This document shows, one piece after another, positions 52,351 through 61,327 of a stretch of DNA of 64,000 nucleotides. Source of the stretch: Saccharothrix syringae (lineage in GTDB: Bacteria; Actinomycetota; Actinomycetes; Mycobacteriales; Pseudonocardiaceae). The position numbers were made by a program, and so were the translations under genes. The stretch is from positions 6,448,001 through 6,512,000 of the forward strand of contig NZ_CP034550.1 of the NCBI RefSeq assembly GCF_009498035.1, given 5' to 3'. The notes under the pieces are model-generated. The model was given only the letters and a program-made list of their open reading frames with translations. It ran no database searches and was not told where the DNA came from. Numbering within the stretch: position 1 is the first letter of the stretch; every line of letters starts with the position of its first letter.

Positions 52351-53561
52351 CCGAGGTCCACGCTCTCCGCGTAGCCGACGTGGTCGGGCACCAGACCCTT
52401 GGCGACCAGCTCCCACATCATCTCGTCGCTGCCGCCGCCGAGGCGGGCCAGCCGGGAGTCGCGCCACATCCGCGACAGCGGGGTCTCGTCCTCCAGGTAA
52501 CCCGCGCCGCCGAACAGGTGCATGCACTCGCTCATGACCTCCTCGGCGAACCGCGCGGCGGTCACCTTCACCGCGGCCAAGTCCCGCGTGTCGCACGCGC
52601 CGGCGACCGGAACCCCTTGTGCCGCCGCGTACACGGCGTACCGCAGCACGGTCAGCCTGGACGCCAGTTCGGCCAGCCGCAGCCGCAACGCCTGGTGCTC
52701 GATCAGCGGCACGCCGAACTGCTCACGGGTGTGCAGGTGCGCGGTGGCCAGGCCGATCGCGGTCGCCGCCCCGCCCACGGTCTGCGCGGCGATGGACAGC
52801 CGCTCGTGGTTGAGCCCCCACACGGCGGCGACGAGGCCGAGCCCGGTGCGGCCGACCAGCGCCTGGTCCGGCACCTCGGCGTCGATCGCCATCCAGGTGG
52901 TGTCCAGCGCGGACGTGCCCGCCTTGGTGTGCCGCTTGCGCGGGGTGAGCCCGCCGGCGGGCACCGCGAACAGGCCGAGCCTGCCCGCCACCGCGCCGGT
53001 GCCCTCGTCCAGTCGGGCCAGCACCAGCGCGAAGTCGCACACCGCGCCCAGCGAGAGGTACTTCTTCTCCCCCGCCACGTGCCAGCCGGTGCCGGTGCGG
53101 CGGGCCACCGTGCGCACGCCGTTGAGGTCGGACCCGCCGGTCGGCTCGGACGCGCCGAGGCAGCCGACCAGCCTGCCCGCCAGCATCCCGTTCAGGTAGT
53201 CGCGCAACAGCGGGGTGTCCCCGTAGCGGACCAGGATCGACGAGACCGTCTCGCAGTGCAGGCTCAGCCCCACCGACAGCCCGGCCTGCGCCAGCCGTCC
53301 GCTCTCCTCGGCGATGATCACGCCCATGCCCGGGTCGCCGTAGGGCCGCTGCTCCCAGCGCTCCCGGAACAGCCCGGCCCCGGCCAGCGGCACCAGCCGC
53401 TCGCGCGGGAACAGGCCGGTCCGCTCGGCCTCCCGCGCGACCTCCGGGTCGAACGCCTCCCGCAGCAGGGCCGCGACCCGCTTGCGGTACTGCTCGACGG
53501 GCTCGCCGAACGGCCCGTTCGCGAACAGGCCGCCGGGCGGGGCGACGCTGTGCTCTGCCAT
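52347..53561 (-). CDS. Acyl-CoA (acyl-ACP) dehydrogenase
   Basis: 404 aa from ATG 53561 (AGAGGAAC upstream). Full acyl-CoA dehydrogenase pattern: VGCLGASEPTGGSDLNGVRT, WHVAGEKKYLSLG, GLNHERLSIAAQTVGGAATA, LHTREQFGVPLIEHQALRLR, HLFGGAGYLEDETPLSRMWR, and GGSDEMMWELVAKGL. The usual catalytic Glu region reads GGSDEMM, so a base is present. FAD enzyme; likely desaturates the acyl chain on the ACP. Confidence 0.87.
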   Translation of the reverse strand: MAEHSVAPPGGLFANGPFGEPVEQYRKRVAALLREAFDPEVAREAERTGLFPRERLVPLAGAGLFRERWEQRPYGDPGMGVIIAEESGRLAQAGLSVGLSLHCETVSSILVRYGDTPLLRDYLNGMLAGRLVGCLGASEPTGGSDLNGVRTVARRTGTGWHVAGEKKYLSLGAVCDFALVLARLDEGTGAVAGRLGLFAVPAGGLTPRKRHTKAGTSALDTTWMAIDAEVPDQALVGRTGLGLVAAVWGLNHERLSIAAQTVGGAATAIGLATAHLHTREQFGVPLIEHQALRLRLAELASRLTVLRYAVYAAAQGVPVAGACDTRDLAAVKVTAARFAEEVMSECMHLFGGAGYLEDETPLSRMWRDSRLARLGGGSDEMMWELVAKGLVPDHVGYAESVDLG

Positions 53562-53602
53562 GTTCGTTCCTCTCGGCATCGGACTCGGTGTGCGGCACGC
53601 GG

Positions 53603-55273
53603 TCACGACGTGGGCCCGCCGGCCGGCGGCAGTTCGCCCGCCAGGTAGGCCAACCAGAGCGCACGTCGGCGTGGTTTGCCGCTGGAGGTCAGCGGGATCG
53701 TGCCGCGCGCGACGTGCCGCACCAGGATGCGGGCACCGGGCCCCCCGGACCGCTGGAGCACCGCGAGCAGCGCGTCGAGGTCGTCGCCGGGGTCCTTCTC
53801 GGTGACCAGCAGCACGGTCGGCGTGCCCGCCTCGATGCCGGCGACGACCGCCAGGTGCCGGTCCGGGATGCTCGTGGCGGCGCGCAGCTCCTGCTCGACG
53901 TCCTCGACGAACACGCTCTGGCCGTTGACCTTCACGCTGTCGCCGAGCCGGCCCACCACGTAGAGCTCGCCGTCGAGCAGGAACCCGGCGTCGCGGGTGT
54001 GCAGCCGGCCGCCGCCGAGCCGGGCGGCGTCCTCGGCGGTCGGGTCGAGGTAGCCGTCGGCCACCGACGGGCCCTCGACGTAGATCTCGCCCAGCACGCC
54101 CTCGGGCTGGCGCACCCCGTCCTCGTCCAGCACGTGCACGGTCAGGCCGGCCAGCGGAAGCCCGCAGCTGACCTGCCACTGCCACGGCTCGGCGACCGGT
54201 TCCACGCCGAGCTCGACCACTTCCAGGATCTCCACGGGCTCGCCGAGCCTGCGGTCCAGGGACTTGGTGTGCACCAGGCGCGGCACGCGGTCCGCCGCGT
54301 CGCCGGACACCGCCAGCGTGCCCTCGGCCAGTCCGTAGGCGGGCATCAGGGCGCGCACGTCGAACCCGGTGGGCTCCAGCAGCGCGGCGAACCGGGACAG
54401 CACGTCCGGGTCGATCCGCTCCGCGCCGCTGATCACCGTCCTGAGGTGGGACAGGTCCACGCCGACCAGGTCCTCGGGGCGGACCTTCTCCAGCACCTGC
54501 CGAAAGCCGAAGTTCGGCATGACCATGGCGTGGTAGGGGGTGCGGCCGTACTCGGCGAGCCAGCCCGCCGGGTCGCGCAGGAAGTGCGCCGGCTGCATCA
54601 GCGCGTGCTCCAGCTGCGCGGTCACCGCCGAGAGCAGGCCGCCGACCAGACCCATGTCGTGGTAGAGCGGCAGCCAGCAGACCGCGCCGTAGCGGTCCAG
54701 CCGCATCCAGCGCTGGATCATCCGCAGGTTCGCGGCCATGTTCGCCACGCTGATCCGCAGGCCGCGCGGGTCGCCCCGGGAGCCCGAGGTGAATTGCAGG
54801 ACGGCGGCCTCCCCGCGGGTGAACGGCAGATCGCCACCGTCCAGGTAGGACGGTTCGAGCAGCCGGGCACCGGCCAGGCCGTCCGCGAGCAGGTCCCGGT
54901 ATTGCGCGGCGACCACGGCGTGCGCGGGTCGGATCACGCCGGTGATGGCCCGCACCTGCCGCAGGTACGCCTCGGTACCGCGCAGCGCCCACGGCAGCGG
55001 GAGCACCGACGGCGTCGCGCCCAGCGCCAGCACGCCGAAGAAGTGCGTGACGAAGTCCGGGCCGGCGGGCACCGCCATCGGCACGACGTCCCCGGCGCGC
55101 ACGCCGGCGTCGGCCAGGGCGTGCCCGGCGCGCACGGCGTCGGCGGCGAGCTCGGCGTAGGTCCACCGCCGCCACGTGCCGTCGTCCCCGCGGAAGCGCA
55201 CGCCCCGTTCCGCGGTCGGGTCGGCAAGCCAGCCGACCAGCTGGCGGTGGTCCCGAGCGACCTGCCACGACAT
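53603..55273 (-). CDS. Fatty acyl-AMP ligase-like enzyme (FAAL)
   Basis: 556 aa from ATG 55273 (GAGGTG upstream). AVLQFTSGSRGDPRGLRIS (A3), CWLPLYHDMGLVGGLLSAV and PAYGLAEGTLAVSG are FAAL hallmarks; HTRDAGFLLDGELYVVGRLG and TSSGKPRRRALW complete the ANL set. FAALs activate a carboxylic acid as AMP ester and load it on an ACP. First gene of the 14-gene operon, just upstream of the dehydrogenase, so it starts the ACP branch. Confidence 0.82.
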   Translation of the reverse strand: MSWQVARDHRQLVGWLADPTAERGVRFRGDDGTWRRWTYAELAADAVRAGHALADAGVRAGDVVPMAVPAGPDFVTHFFGVLALGATPSVLPLPWALRGTEAYLRQVRAITGVIRPAHAVVAAQYRDLLADGLAGARLLEPSYLDGGDLPFTRGEAAVLQFTSGSRGDPRGLRISVANMAANLRMIQRWMRLDRYGAVCWLPLYHDMGLVGGLLSAVTAQLEHALMQPAHFLRDPAGWLAEYGRTPYHAMVMPNFGFRQVLEKVRPEDLVGVDLSHLRTVISGAERIDPDVLSRFAALLEPTGFDVRALMPAYGLAEGTLAVSGDAADRVPRLVHTKSLDRRLGEPVEILEVVELGVEPVAEPWQWQVSCGLPLAGLTVHVLDEDGVRQPEGVLGEIYVEGPSVADGYLDPTAEDAARLGGGRLHTRDAGFLLDGELYVVGRLGDSVKVNGQSVFVEDVEQELRAATSIPDRHLAVVAGIEAGTPTVLLVTEKDPGDDLDALLAVLQRSGGPGARILVRHVARGTIPLTSSGKPRRRALWLAYLAGELPPAGGPTS

Positions 55274-55386
55274 GGCCACACCTCACCCCGAATCGGTGTG
55301 TGGAAATAGCGGAAGAATTTAGGAGACGGCCGCGTGGCGTTACCCCACCATCGCGCGACCGATTCCAAAATAACCGATCGCCGCGC

Positions 55387-55404
55387 CCCCGGTCCATCGA
55401 CCGG
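55387..55404 (-). terminator. Hairpin between StrR-type gene and the operon
   Basis: Perfect 7-bp stem CCCGGTC/GACCGGG with a CATC loop, 45 nt after the StrR-type gene's stop and 114 nt before the FAAL start. Probably separates regulator from operon transcription. Confidence 0.5.
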
Positions 55405-55448
55405 GCGGCTGCGGCGATTTGATGACGAGCGACCCTCGGATTTTCCGA

Positions 55449-56438
55449 TCAGCCCGAAGAACGCAGATCGGGCCGTTGTTCCAGTTCCACCGCGAACTCC
55501 CGCCAGGCGGCCCCGCATTCTCGCGCGGCGGCCACCAGCACGTCCACGTAGCGGGCCGGTATCCGCTCCGGCGAGTACACCCAGTCCTGGGATTCCACGA
55601 CGCACGTGTAGAGCAGCCGCAGCAGCGTGCGCCCGGACTCGGAGAAGCGCAGCGCCGGGTCCTTGCGCAGCATGTGGATCAGCGCGAACCGGTCCACCGA
55701 CGGCGGTTTCGCGGGTGCCGCCGCCGGTCGGGCGGGCGGCGGCGGGTCACCGCGGCGCGGCGCGGCCACCGGCTCCTCGGCGCGTTCCAGCCGAGCCCGC
55801 ACGTCGCGCACGGTGGCCACCGAGATCCGGGTCCGCCGGGCGATCTCGCGCAGCGACACGTCCGGCTGCTCCACCAGCAGCCGCTCCGCCTCGCGCCGCC
55901 CTTCCGACACGTCGGCCAGCCGGATCGTGCCGTCCCTGCCGCGCCGGGCGGCCACGTCGACCGCCTCGCCGCCCTCCCGGCGGCGGATCGCGCCCACCGT
56001 CTTGTGCGCCAGCCCGGTGATCTCCGCGATCGACCGGTCCGACCAGTGGCCGTGCCGCAGCAGGATGCCCCTGGCCGCGGCCACCCGGTCGGCCAGCGTC
56101 AGCGGCAGGCCGTGCGCGGTGTTGAGCTGCACCGAGAGCACGAACGCCTCGTCGTCGTCGCAGTCGACGAACCGGGCGCGGATGTCGGTGTCGCCGCGCA
56201 AGCGGGCCGCGACCAGCCGGTGCGCGCCGTCCACCACCTCCCGGTTGCGCCGGTTCACCACGATCGGCGGCAGTTCCGCGTCGAGCTGCGCGAGCAGCCG
56301 GGTGTGAGCCGCGTCCACCCCGGCGGAACGGGGCGACGCCGAGGTGCGCAGCGAATCCAGGGGCACCGTTTCCACGGCACCCCCCGATGCCCACGCGGTC
56401 AACCGATTCGCCAAGCCGGCGGCGATCTCGACTTTCAC
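55449..56438 (-). CDS. StrR-family (ParB-like) pathway activator 1
   Basis: 329 aa from GTG 56438, preferred because GGGGGG lies just upstream; an earlier GTG at 56510 also exists. ParB-like domain: LPPIVVNRRNREVVDGAHRL, AFVLSVQLNTAHGLPLTLAD, HWSDRSIAEITGLAHKTVGA. A second HTH (SLREIARRTRISVATVRDVR) follows, then a helical C-terminal domain. StrR-type proteins bind long inverted repeats and switch on antibiotic clusters. It sits immediately upstream of the 14-gene operon. Confidence 0.85.
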   Translation of the reverse strand: MKVEIAAGLANRLTAWASGGAVETVPLDSLRTSASPRSAGVDAAHTRLLAQLDAELPPIVVNRRNREVVDGAHRLVAARLRGDTDIRARFVDCDDDEAFVLSVQLNTAHGLPLTLADRVAAARGILLRHGHWSDRSIAEITGLAHKTVGAIRRREGGEAVDVAARRGRDGTIRLADVSEGRREAERLLVEQPDVSLREIARRTRISVATVRDVRARLERAEEPVAAPRRGDPPPPARPAAAPAKPPSVDRFALIHMLRKDPALRFSESGRTLLRLLYTCVVESQDWVYSPERIPARYVDVLVAAARECGAAWREFAVELEQRPDLRSSG

Positions 56439-56534
56439 CTTGCCCCCCAGATGACTTGCACCTTGACCCCCAATTGATGCGAACGCGTATCGGAACTCGT
56501 CGGTTCCCACACGCGCTCCCCACAGGCTGCGAAA

Positions 56535-57494
56535 TCATGCCCGACCCGGGGCCGGCCGAACAGGAATGCGCCGGTCGGTGTCGCCCCCGTGCCGTTCCAG
56601 CCGCTCGGCCACGCCGTCCCACACCTCCGCGCACTCGCGGGCGGCCGAGGACACCAGCTCGACCAGGTGTCGGGGGGTGTGCTCGATCATCGGCTGACGC
56701 CGGCGCATCGACCGCATGTGCAGGTCGAGCAGGAGCAACAGCCGCTTGATCTCCCCGGAGCGCACCACCGGGTCGCTCAGCAGCGCGATCATGGCGTCCA
56801 CCGGTACCGGCGGCGGGTCCTCCAGCCGCTTGCGCACCTCCCGCACCGTCGAGGGCGACAGGCCGGTGGCCTTGGCGACCTCCCGCAGGGACGCGGACGG
56901 CCGGTCCTCCAGCATCCGCCGCGCCTCCAACCGGCTCACCGAGGTGTCCAGCGGCCACTGCCTGCCGTCCTGGCCGACCCGGTGGGTGTGCGAGTGGGTA
57001 CTTTCCCCACTCGCACACTTCCGCAGCGCCCCGACGGTCTTGTGCGACAGGCCCGCTATGGTCGAGATGCGCCGGTCGGACCACGTGCCGTGCTCGGCGA
57101 TCAGCCGGGCGGCCGCGGCCTTGCGGTCGGCCAGCGCCAGCGGCAGGCCATGTGTGGTGTTCGCGGTGACCGCCAGGACGAACGCCTCGGCCGGCGTGCC
57201 GTCGAAGAACACCACGTCGATCTCGACGTCGCCCCGGTGCTGTGCGGCGCGCAGCCGGTGCAGCCCGTCGACGACGCTCATGGTGGGGCGGTGCACGACG
57301 ATCGGCGGCAGGCTCCCGGCCACCTCGGCCAGCGCCCGCACGTGCGCCACGTCGACCCCGGCGGACCGGACCCGCCACCCCACCACGAGCGAGTCCACGG
57401 CGACCCTGGTCGGTGCCGAGCACTCCACTCCCGAGCCCGGGGCGACCGCCCCGTCCCGCCCACCCGCGACGGACCCATTGGTGACCGAAGACAT
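56535..57494 (-). CDS. StrR-family (ParB-like) pathway activator 2
   Basis: 319 aa from ATG 57494 (GGGGGG 2-7 nt upstream). Same architecture as its neighbour: LPPIVVHRPTMSVVDGLHRL, AFVLAVTANTTHGLPLALAD, TWSDRRISTIAGLSHKTVGA, SLREVAKATGLSPSTVREVR. The two are clearly paralogues. 96 bp separates them. Two such regulators in tandem is unusual for one cluster. Confidence 0.85.
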   Translation of the reverse strand: MSSVTNGSVAGGRDGAVAPGSGVECSAPTRVAVDSLVVGWRVRSAGVDVAHVRALAEVAGSLPPIVVHRPTMSVVDGLHRLRAAQHRGDVEIDVVFFDGTPAEAFVLAVTANTTHGLPLALADRKAAAARLIAEHGTWSDRRISTIAGLSHKTVGALRKCASGESTHSHTHRVGQDGRQWPLDTSVSRLEARRMLEDRPSASLREVAKATGLSPSTVREVRKRLEDPPPVPVDAMIALLSDPVVRSGEIKRLLLLLDLHMRSMRRRQPMIEHTPRHLVELVSSAARECAEVWDGVAERLERHGGDTDRRIPVRPAPGRA

Positions 57495-57928
57495 ATCCCC
57501 CCCGCCATCCCGCACGATAGATCGACTGGCTATCCTCGAATACCGGCGGCAACATCTACCCGACAGCCCTGCTGCGAATTCCTGAGCGGTCCGCCGGCCG
57601 ACCCCGCACAGCTGCGCGGCCGGCCCCTCCGGCCGCCCGGTGGTGCTCGACGGCCCGACTCTCGAACGAACCCGTGAATCGCACGGGTGTTCCCCCATCG
57701 GTGCCAACATGCCACGGGGGCCCACCGTTGGGTCAATCGGCCGATGGGGTCAATCGGTGAATGCGGACAACCGCCGCCGGGTTCCCCCGCTTGACATCCG
57801 TACCGAGCCGTACGGTTGACGGAACAAGAGCCATCCGACCCGGTCGAATGCGCCATCGGAAACGTCCGGTGGCAGGTTCCCGGCCCCGGTCGGAGCCGGG
57901 AAGCACCCCGCGCGGCGCGCACGGCCGG
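57495..57928. other. Regulatory gap before the StrR-type genes
   Basis: 434 bp without a gene, between the end of the CreE-type gene and the first StrR-type gene on the same strand. It probably contains the StrR promoter. Short TCGA-containing inverted repeats are visible near 57520-57545, but none matches the StrR consensus well. Confidence 0.45.
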
Positions 57929-59788
57929 TTAGCCCATTCCCAGGCAGGCCCGCGCGATGGCGTCCGAATCGCCCAGGATCACCGAATCCACCCCGGGTCT
58001 GATGCCCGCCGCGGTCGCCCAGTGCACCGACTCGGTCGGCACCCCGTAGGCGAATCGCGCCGGGTGCGGCCTGCCCGCGCGGTCCACCACCCGGTAGGGC
58101 CGCGCGGTGACATCCACCGCGCCGGTCTCGTACGCTCCGGCCAGGTCGTCCGGAATGCGATACGGCCGGCACTGCCCGCGCCCGACCATGTCGCCGAGCA
58201 GCGGCTCGGTCGCCGTGCGCAGGTCCGGAGCGGGCAGCCGCGCCTCGACCAGCGCGGTGACCAGCACCTGCGAGCCCGCGACGGCGGGCGAGGACACCAC
58301 GAACCCGCCCCGGCCGGGTCGGACCCGCAGCTCCGGGCCGACCGGCACCACCACCCCGGCCTCCACCAGCGCCACGAGTTCCGCGACCCGGCTCGGCGGC
58401 GGTCCGATCGAGGTGAACGCGTTGAGCGGCGTGTACCAGGAGCGCAGCTCGTCCCGGTACGACGCACCCGCGATACCGGCCTGGTCGACCGCCAGTCGCA
58501 CCTCGTTGCGCAGGTCGCGCAGCACGTCGAGGGCCGCCTTGAGCGGTCCGCGCACGTTGCCGCGCCGGGCCTGCGCCAGGTCGGACCGCAGGTGGTCGAG
58601 CATCCAGCGGCGGAACGCCCCGGGACCTGCGAACGCCAAGCCCCGCAACGGCTGCGCCACCGCGTCCCAGTCCCACCGTTCCCCGGTGCCCACGCCGTGC
58701 GCGCGCAGCAGCACGTCCACCTCCGCCGGGTCGGTGCGGACGTACTCGGTCAGGAACTCCCCCGCCCGTGGCGCGCCGTCCCGGTCGGCGATCAGCGCGT
58801 GGTAGTACACCGCCTCGACCTCCCGGGCGATCAGCGGCCACACGTGCGCGCGGAACTCCGTACGGGGGCGTCGCCGCAGGTCGCGAATGGTGTCCTGGTC
58901 GAGGAAGAGCGGCGCGTGCCGCCCGGTCGCGCCCTTCTGGTTCTCCCCGCGCGAGTGGTACGGGACACCGCGCCGCGACCCCGCGTACAGCACGGGCTCC
59001 TTCCCGGAGGGCTCGTAGCGCGGGGCGTCGCGGTCGCCGGTGAACCGCCCACCGCGCCCCACCGTGAGCAGTGCCACGTGGTCGAAGAAGTTCAAGCCCA
59101 GGCCGCGCACGCCGACCGGTTCGCCGGGGGTGACCCGGTCGTGGTCGGCCTCGGCGGGGTTGCCGGGCGGCAGGTAGGTCAGGCCGTGGCGCGCGGCGAA
59201 CCCCGCCAACTCGCGCTCGACCCCGGTGGGCGCGGCGTCCACGTGGCCCTGCGCCAGCACCACCGCCTCGACCACCACCCGCGTACCGTCGTCGAGCAGC
59301 ACGGACTGCCCGCCACCGGGCAGGTCGTCCAGGGACAGCGCGGTCCGCTGGTGGCGCACCACGGTGACGTCGGGCGGCGCGGTGCGCGTGATGTGGTCGA
59401 GGAACCAGCACAGGTAGTGGCCGTAGAAGGCGCGCGTGGGGTAGGAGTCCGGGCCGAGCCCGGCGGCTTCCGCGCGCACGAGGGCGGAATACCCGCCCGC
59501 CGTGCCGGCGGCGACATCCCGGGCCCAGTCGTACAGGCTCGGGCCGGGTTCCACCGGACCCGCGCACCGCACGCTGTCGTCGGTGAACATGGTGACCTGG
59601 GAGGCCACCGTATTCATGACCAAAGAATCCGGTTGTCCGGTGCGCCAGACCCGGCCGCCGAATCCGAGGTAGGGGTCCACGACGTGCACCTCGACCGGTT
59701 CCCCGGTGGTCCGGGCGTTCGCGCAGAGTCGTTCCAGCACGGACAGGCCCCGCGGGCCCGCGCCGATTACGCAGATCCTGTTCGCCAC
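57929..59788 (-). CDS. creE: L-aspartate N-monooxygenase-like flavoprotein (CreE-type)
   Basis: 619 aa from GTG 59788. An FAD-binding start RICVIGAGPRGLSVLERLCA, then FGGRVWRTGQP, MNTVASQVTMFTD, a central VVLAQGHVDAAPTGVEREL, LPPGNPAEADHD and GLGLNFFDHVALLTVGRGG. This layout is that of the large FAD/NAD(P)-binding proteins that include CreE and FzmM, which oxidise aspartate to nitrosuccinate. With the CreD-type lyase it would generate nitrous acid. It stands at the far right of the cluster, 311 bp from the next gene, with its own promoter region. Confidence 0.72.
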   Translation of the reverse strand: MANRICVIGAGPRGLSVLERLCANARTTGEPVEVHVVDPYLGFGGRVWRTGQPDSLVMNTVASQVTMFTDDSVRCAGPVEPGPSLYDWARDVAAGTAGGYSALVRAEAAGLGPDSYPTRAFYGHYLCWFLDHITRTAPPDVTVVRHQRTALSLDDLPGGGQSVLLDDGTRVVVEAVVLAQGHVDAAPTGVERELAGFAARHGLTYLPPGNPAEADHDRVTPGEPVGVRGLGLNFFDHVALLTVGRGGRFTGDRDAPRYEPSGKEPVLYAGSRRGVPYHSRGENQKGATGRHAPLFLDQDTIRDLRRRPRTEFRAHVWPLIAREVEAVYYHALIADRDGAPRAGEFLTEYVRTDPAEVDVLLRAHGVGTGERWDWDAVAQPLRGLAFAGPGAFRRWMLDHLRSDLAQARRGNVRGPLKAALDVLRDLRNEVRLAVDQAGIAGASYRDELRSWYTPLNAFTSIGPPPSRVAELVALVEAGVVVPVGPELRVRPGRGGFVVSSPAVAGSQVLVTALVEARLPAPDLRTATEPLLGDMVGRGQCRPYRIPDDLAGAYETGAVDVTARPYRVVDRAGRPHPARFAYGVPTESVHWATAAGIRPGVDSVILGDSDAIARACLGMG

Positions 59789-60099
59789 GTCGTCACCACG
59801 TTCTCTGAAAACCAGCGGAAAGGCCGGGCGACCACGCGCCGAGGTCACCGGCCGAACCACCGGGAATGCGGAGGCGGGGAAGTGGCAGACGGAATCGACA
59901 GCGAATGCGATCCGAATGCCGACGACCACAGTGTGGCCATCGCCATCCGGGGGTGCAACCACTCGCGGGGACGCGGCAGGCAATCGTCGGCAGTGGCGCG
60001 CGCACGTTCCGGAAATCCGCGCGGTACCCGACCACCGGTCGGCCGCCTGGCCCGACGCGGGCGGCCGAGGGGTGGTTCGCGGTGGGTGGTCCGCGCGCA
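59789..60099. other. Promoter region of the CreE-type gene
   Basis: 311 bp between the CreE-type start and the end of the oxidoreductase gene. No small gene is visible and no clear promoter hexamers could be fixed. Confidence 0.4.
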
Positions 60100-61233
60100 T
60101 CAGGACGGCAACAGCGGTCCGGGCAGGCGGGTGAAGGTGAGCGCACTGCGCACGATGCCCTCCTTGAACAGCGCGGCGGCCCGGCCGGTGAGCACCCGGT
60201 CGCGCGGCCGGTCGTCGCCGTGCAGGAACTGGATCAGCCCGTCGCGGCGGCCGAGGCTGATGCACTGGAACGCGTAGCTGAACCGCATCGGGCGCGGGGT
60301 GCGGCCGGCCAGCCGCGCGGCGATGCTGTCCGCGACCTGCCGCCCGGACGGCAGTGCGGTAGCGCACGCCATGCGCAGCTCACCGCCCAGCGCCCCGCCC
60401 ATCGCGGCGGCGTCACCCGCGGCGTAGACCTCGGGGTGGGAGTACGAGCGCATGGTGCCGTCGACCCTGACCCGCCCGGACCGGTCGACCTCCAGGCCCG
60501 CCCGCGCGGCCAGCGACGGCACGTCGAAGCCCACCGACCACACCACCGCGTCCGATGACAGGACCTGCCCGTCGTCGAGCACCAGCCCGTCCGCCGCGAC
60601 CTCGACCACCTCGACGTGGTCGCGCACCTGCACGCCAAGCCGCTCCAGTGCGGAGCGCACGTGCGCCCGGCCGCGTGGGGACAGCCAGCCGCCCAGCTCC
60701 TCGTCGGTGACCAGCCGCAGCCGCAGACCGGGGTGGGTCTCGGCGAGTTCGGCGGCCACCTCGATGCCGGTCGCGCCGCCACCGACCACGGTGACCCACG
60801 CGCCGTCGGTCAAGTCCGCCAACCGGGCGCGGGCGGCAGCGGTGTCGGCCGCGCCGGAGACTGTCAGCGCGTGCTCGGCGACGCCCGGTACGCACCCGGT
60901 GCGGGCGGTACTGCCCGCCGTGTAGACCAGAGTGTCGTACTCCAACTCGTGCGACCCGCCCGTGGTCGCCACGGCCACCCGGCGCCCTGCCAAGGCGAGT
61001 TCGGTGACCGTACCGCGCAGGAACGCCACCCGTCGGTCGGCCAGCGTCTCCGCCAGCGACAGGTCGACGGCGGGCGCGCCGGCGGCGACCTCGTGCAGCC
61101 GGACCCGCTCCACGAACACGTCGGCCGGGTTGACCACCGTGACGGCGACTCGCCCGCCCAGGCCGCGCGCCGCCCGCTTGGCCGCCGACAGGCCCGCATA
61201 GCCCGCGCCCACCACCACGATGCGATGTGCCAC
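60100..61233 (-). CDS. FAD-dependent oxidoreductase, NDH-2-like
   Basis: 377 aa from GTG 61233. FAD site IVVVGAGYAGLSAAKRAARG, NAD site VTVVGGGATGIEVAAELAET, and the C-terminal VYAAGDAAAMGG typical of NDH-2/pyridine nucleotide-disulfide folds. No C-terminal membrane anchor. ECF41 sigma factors are usually paired with one oxidoreductase, decarboxylase or epimerase gene; this is the likely partner of the adjacent sigma gene rather than a biosynthetic enzyme. Confidence 0.75.
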   Translation of the reverse strand: MAHRIVVVGAGYAGLSAAKRAARGLGGRVAVTVVNPADVFVERVRLHEVAAGAPAVDLSLAETLADRRVAFLRGTVTELALAGRRVAVATTGGSHELEYDTLVYTAGSTARTGCVPGVAEHALTVSGAADTAAARARLADLTDGAWVTVVGGGATGIEVAAELAETHPGLRLRLVTDEELGGWLSPRGRAHVRSALERLGVQVRDHVEVVEVAADGLVLDDGQVLSSDAVVWSVGFDVPSLAARAGLEVDRSGRVRVDGTMRSYSHPEVYAAGDAAAMGGALGGELRMACATALPSGRQVADSIAARLAGRTPRPMRFSYAFQCISLGRRDGLIQFLHGDDRPRDRVLTGRAAALFKEGIVRSALTFTRLPGPLLPS

Positions 61234-61311
61234 CGCTCGCCCCTCCCTCGCCCGAACTCCGGGATGTCAGGGTTGAACCGGTCAGCGGACCCCGTTCTGA
61301 CAGCACCGGGA

Positions 61312-61327
61312 CGTGATGTGCATCACG
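61312..61327. promoter_or_regulatory. Palindrome at the sigma-factor gene end
   Basis: CGTGATGTGCATCACG, 7-bp arms about a TG centre, overlapping the sigma gene's stop codon and lying 79 bp upstream of the oxidoreductase. Could be an operator for the oxidoreductase or a weak hairpin. Confidence 0.4.

Noticed and set aside
57515..57550. StrR binding site upstream of the second StrR-type gene
   Set aside because: The TCGA half-sites have the wrong spacing for the known StrR palindrome.
60100..61233. Respiratory NADH dehydrogenase
   Set aside because: Lacks a membrane anchor and sits with an ECF41 sigma factor, whose partners are usually soluble redox enzymes.
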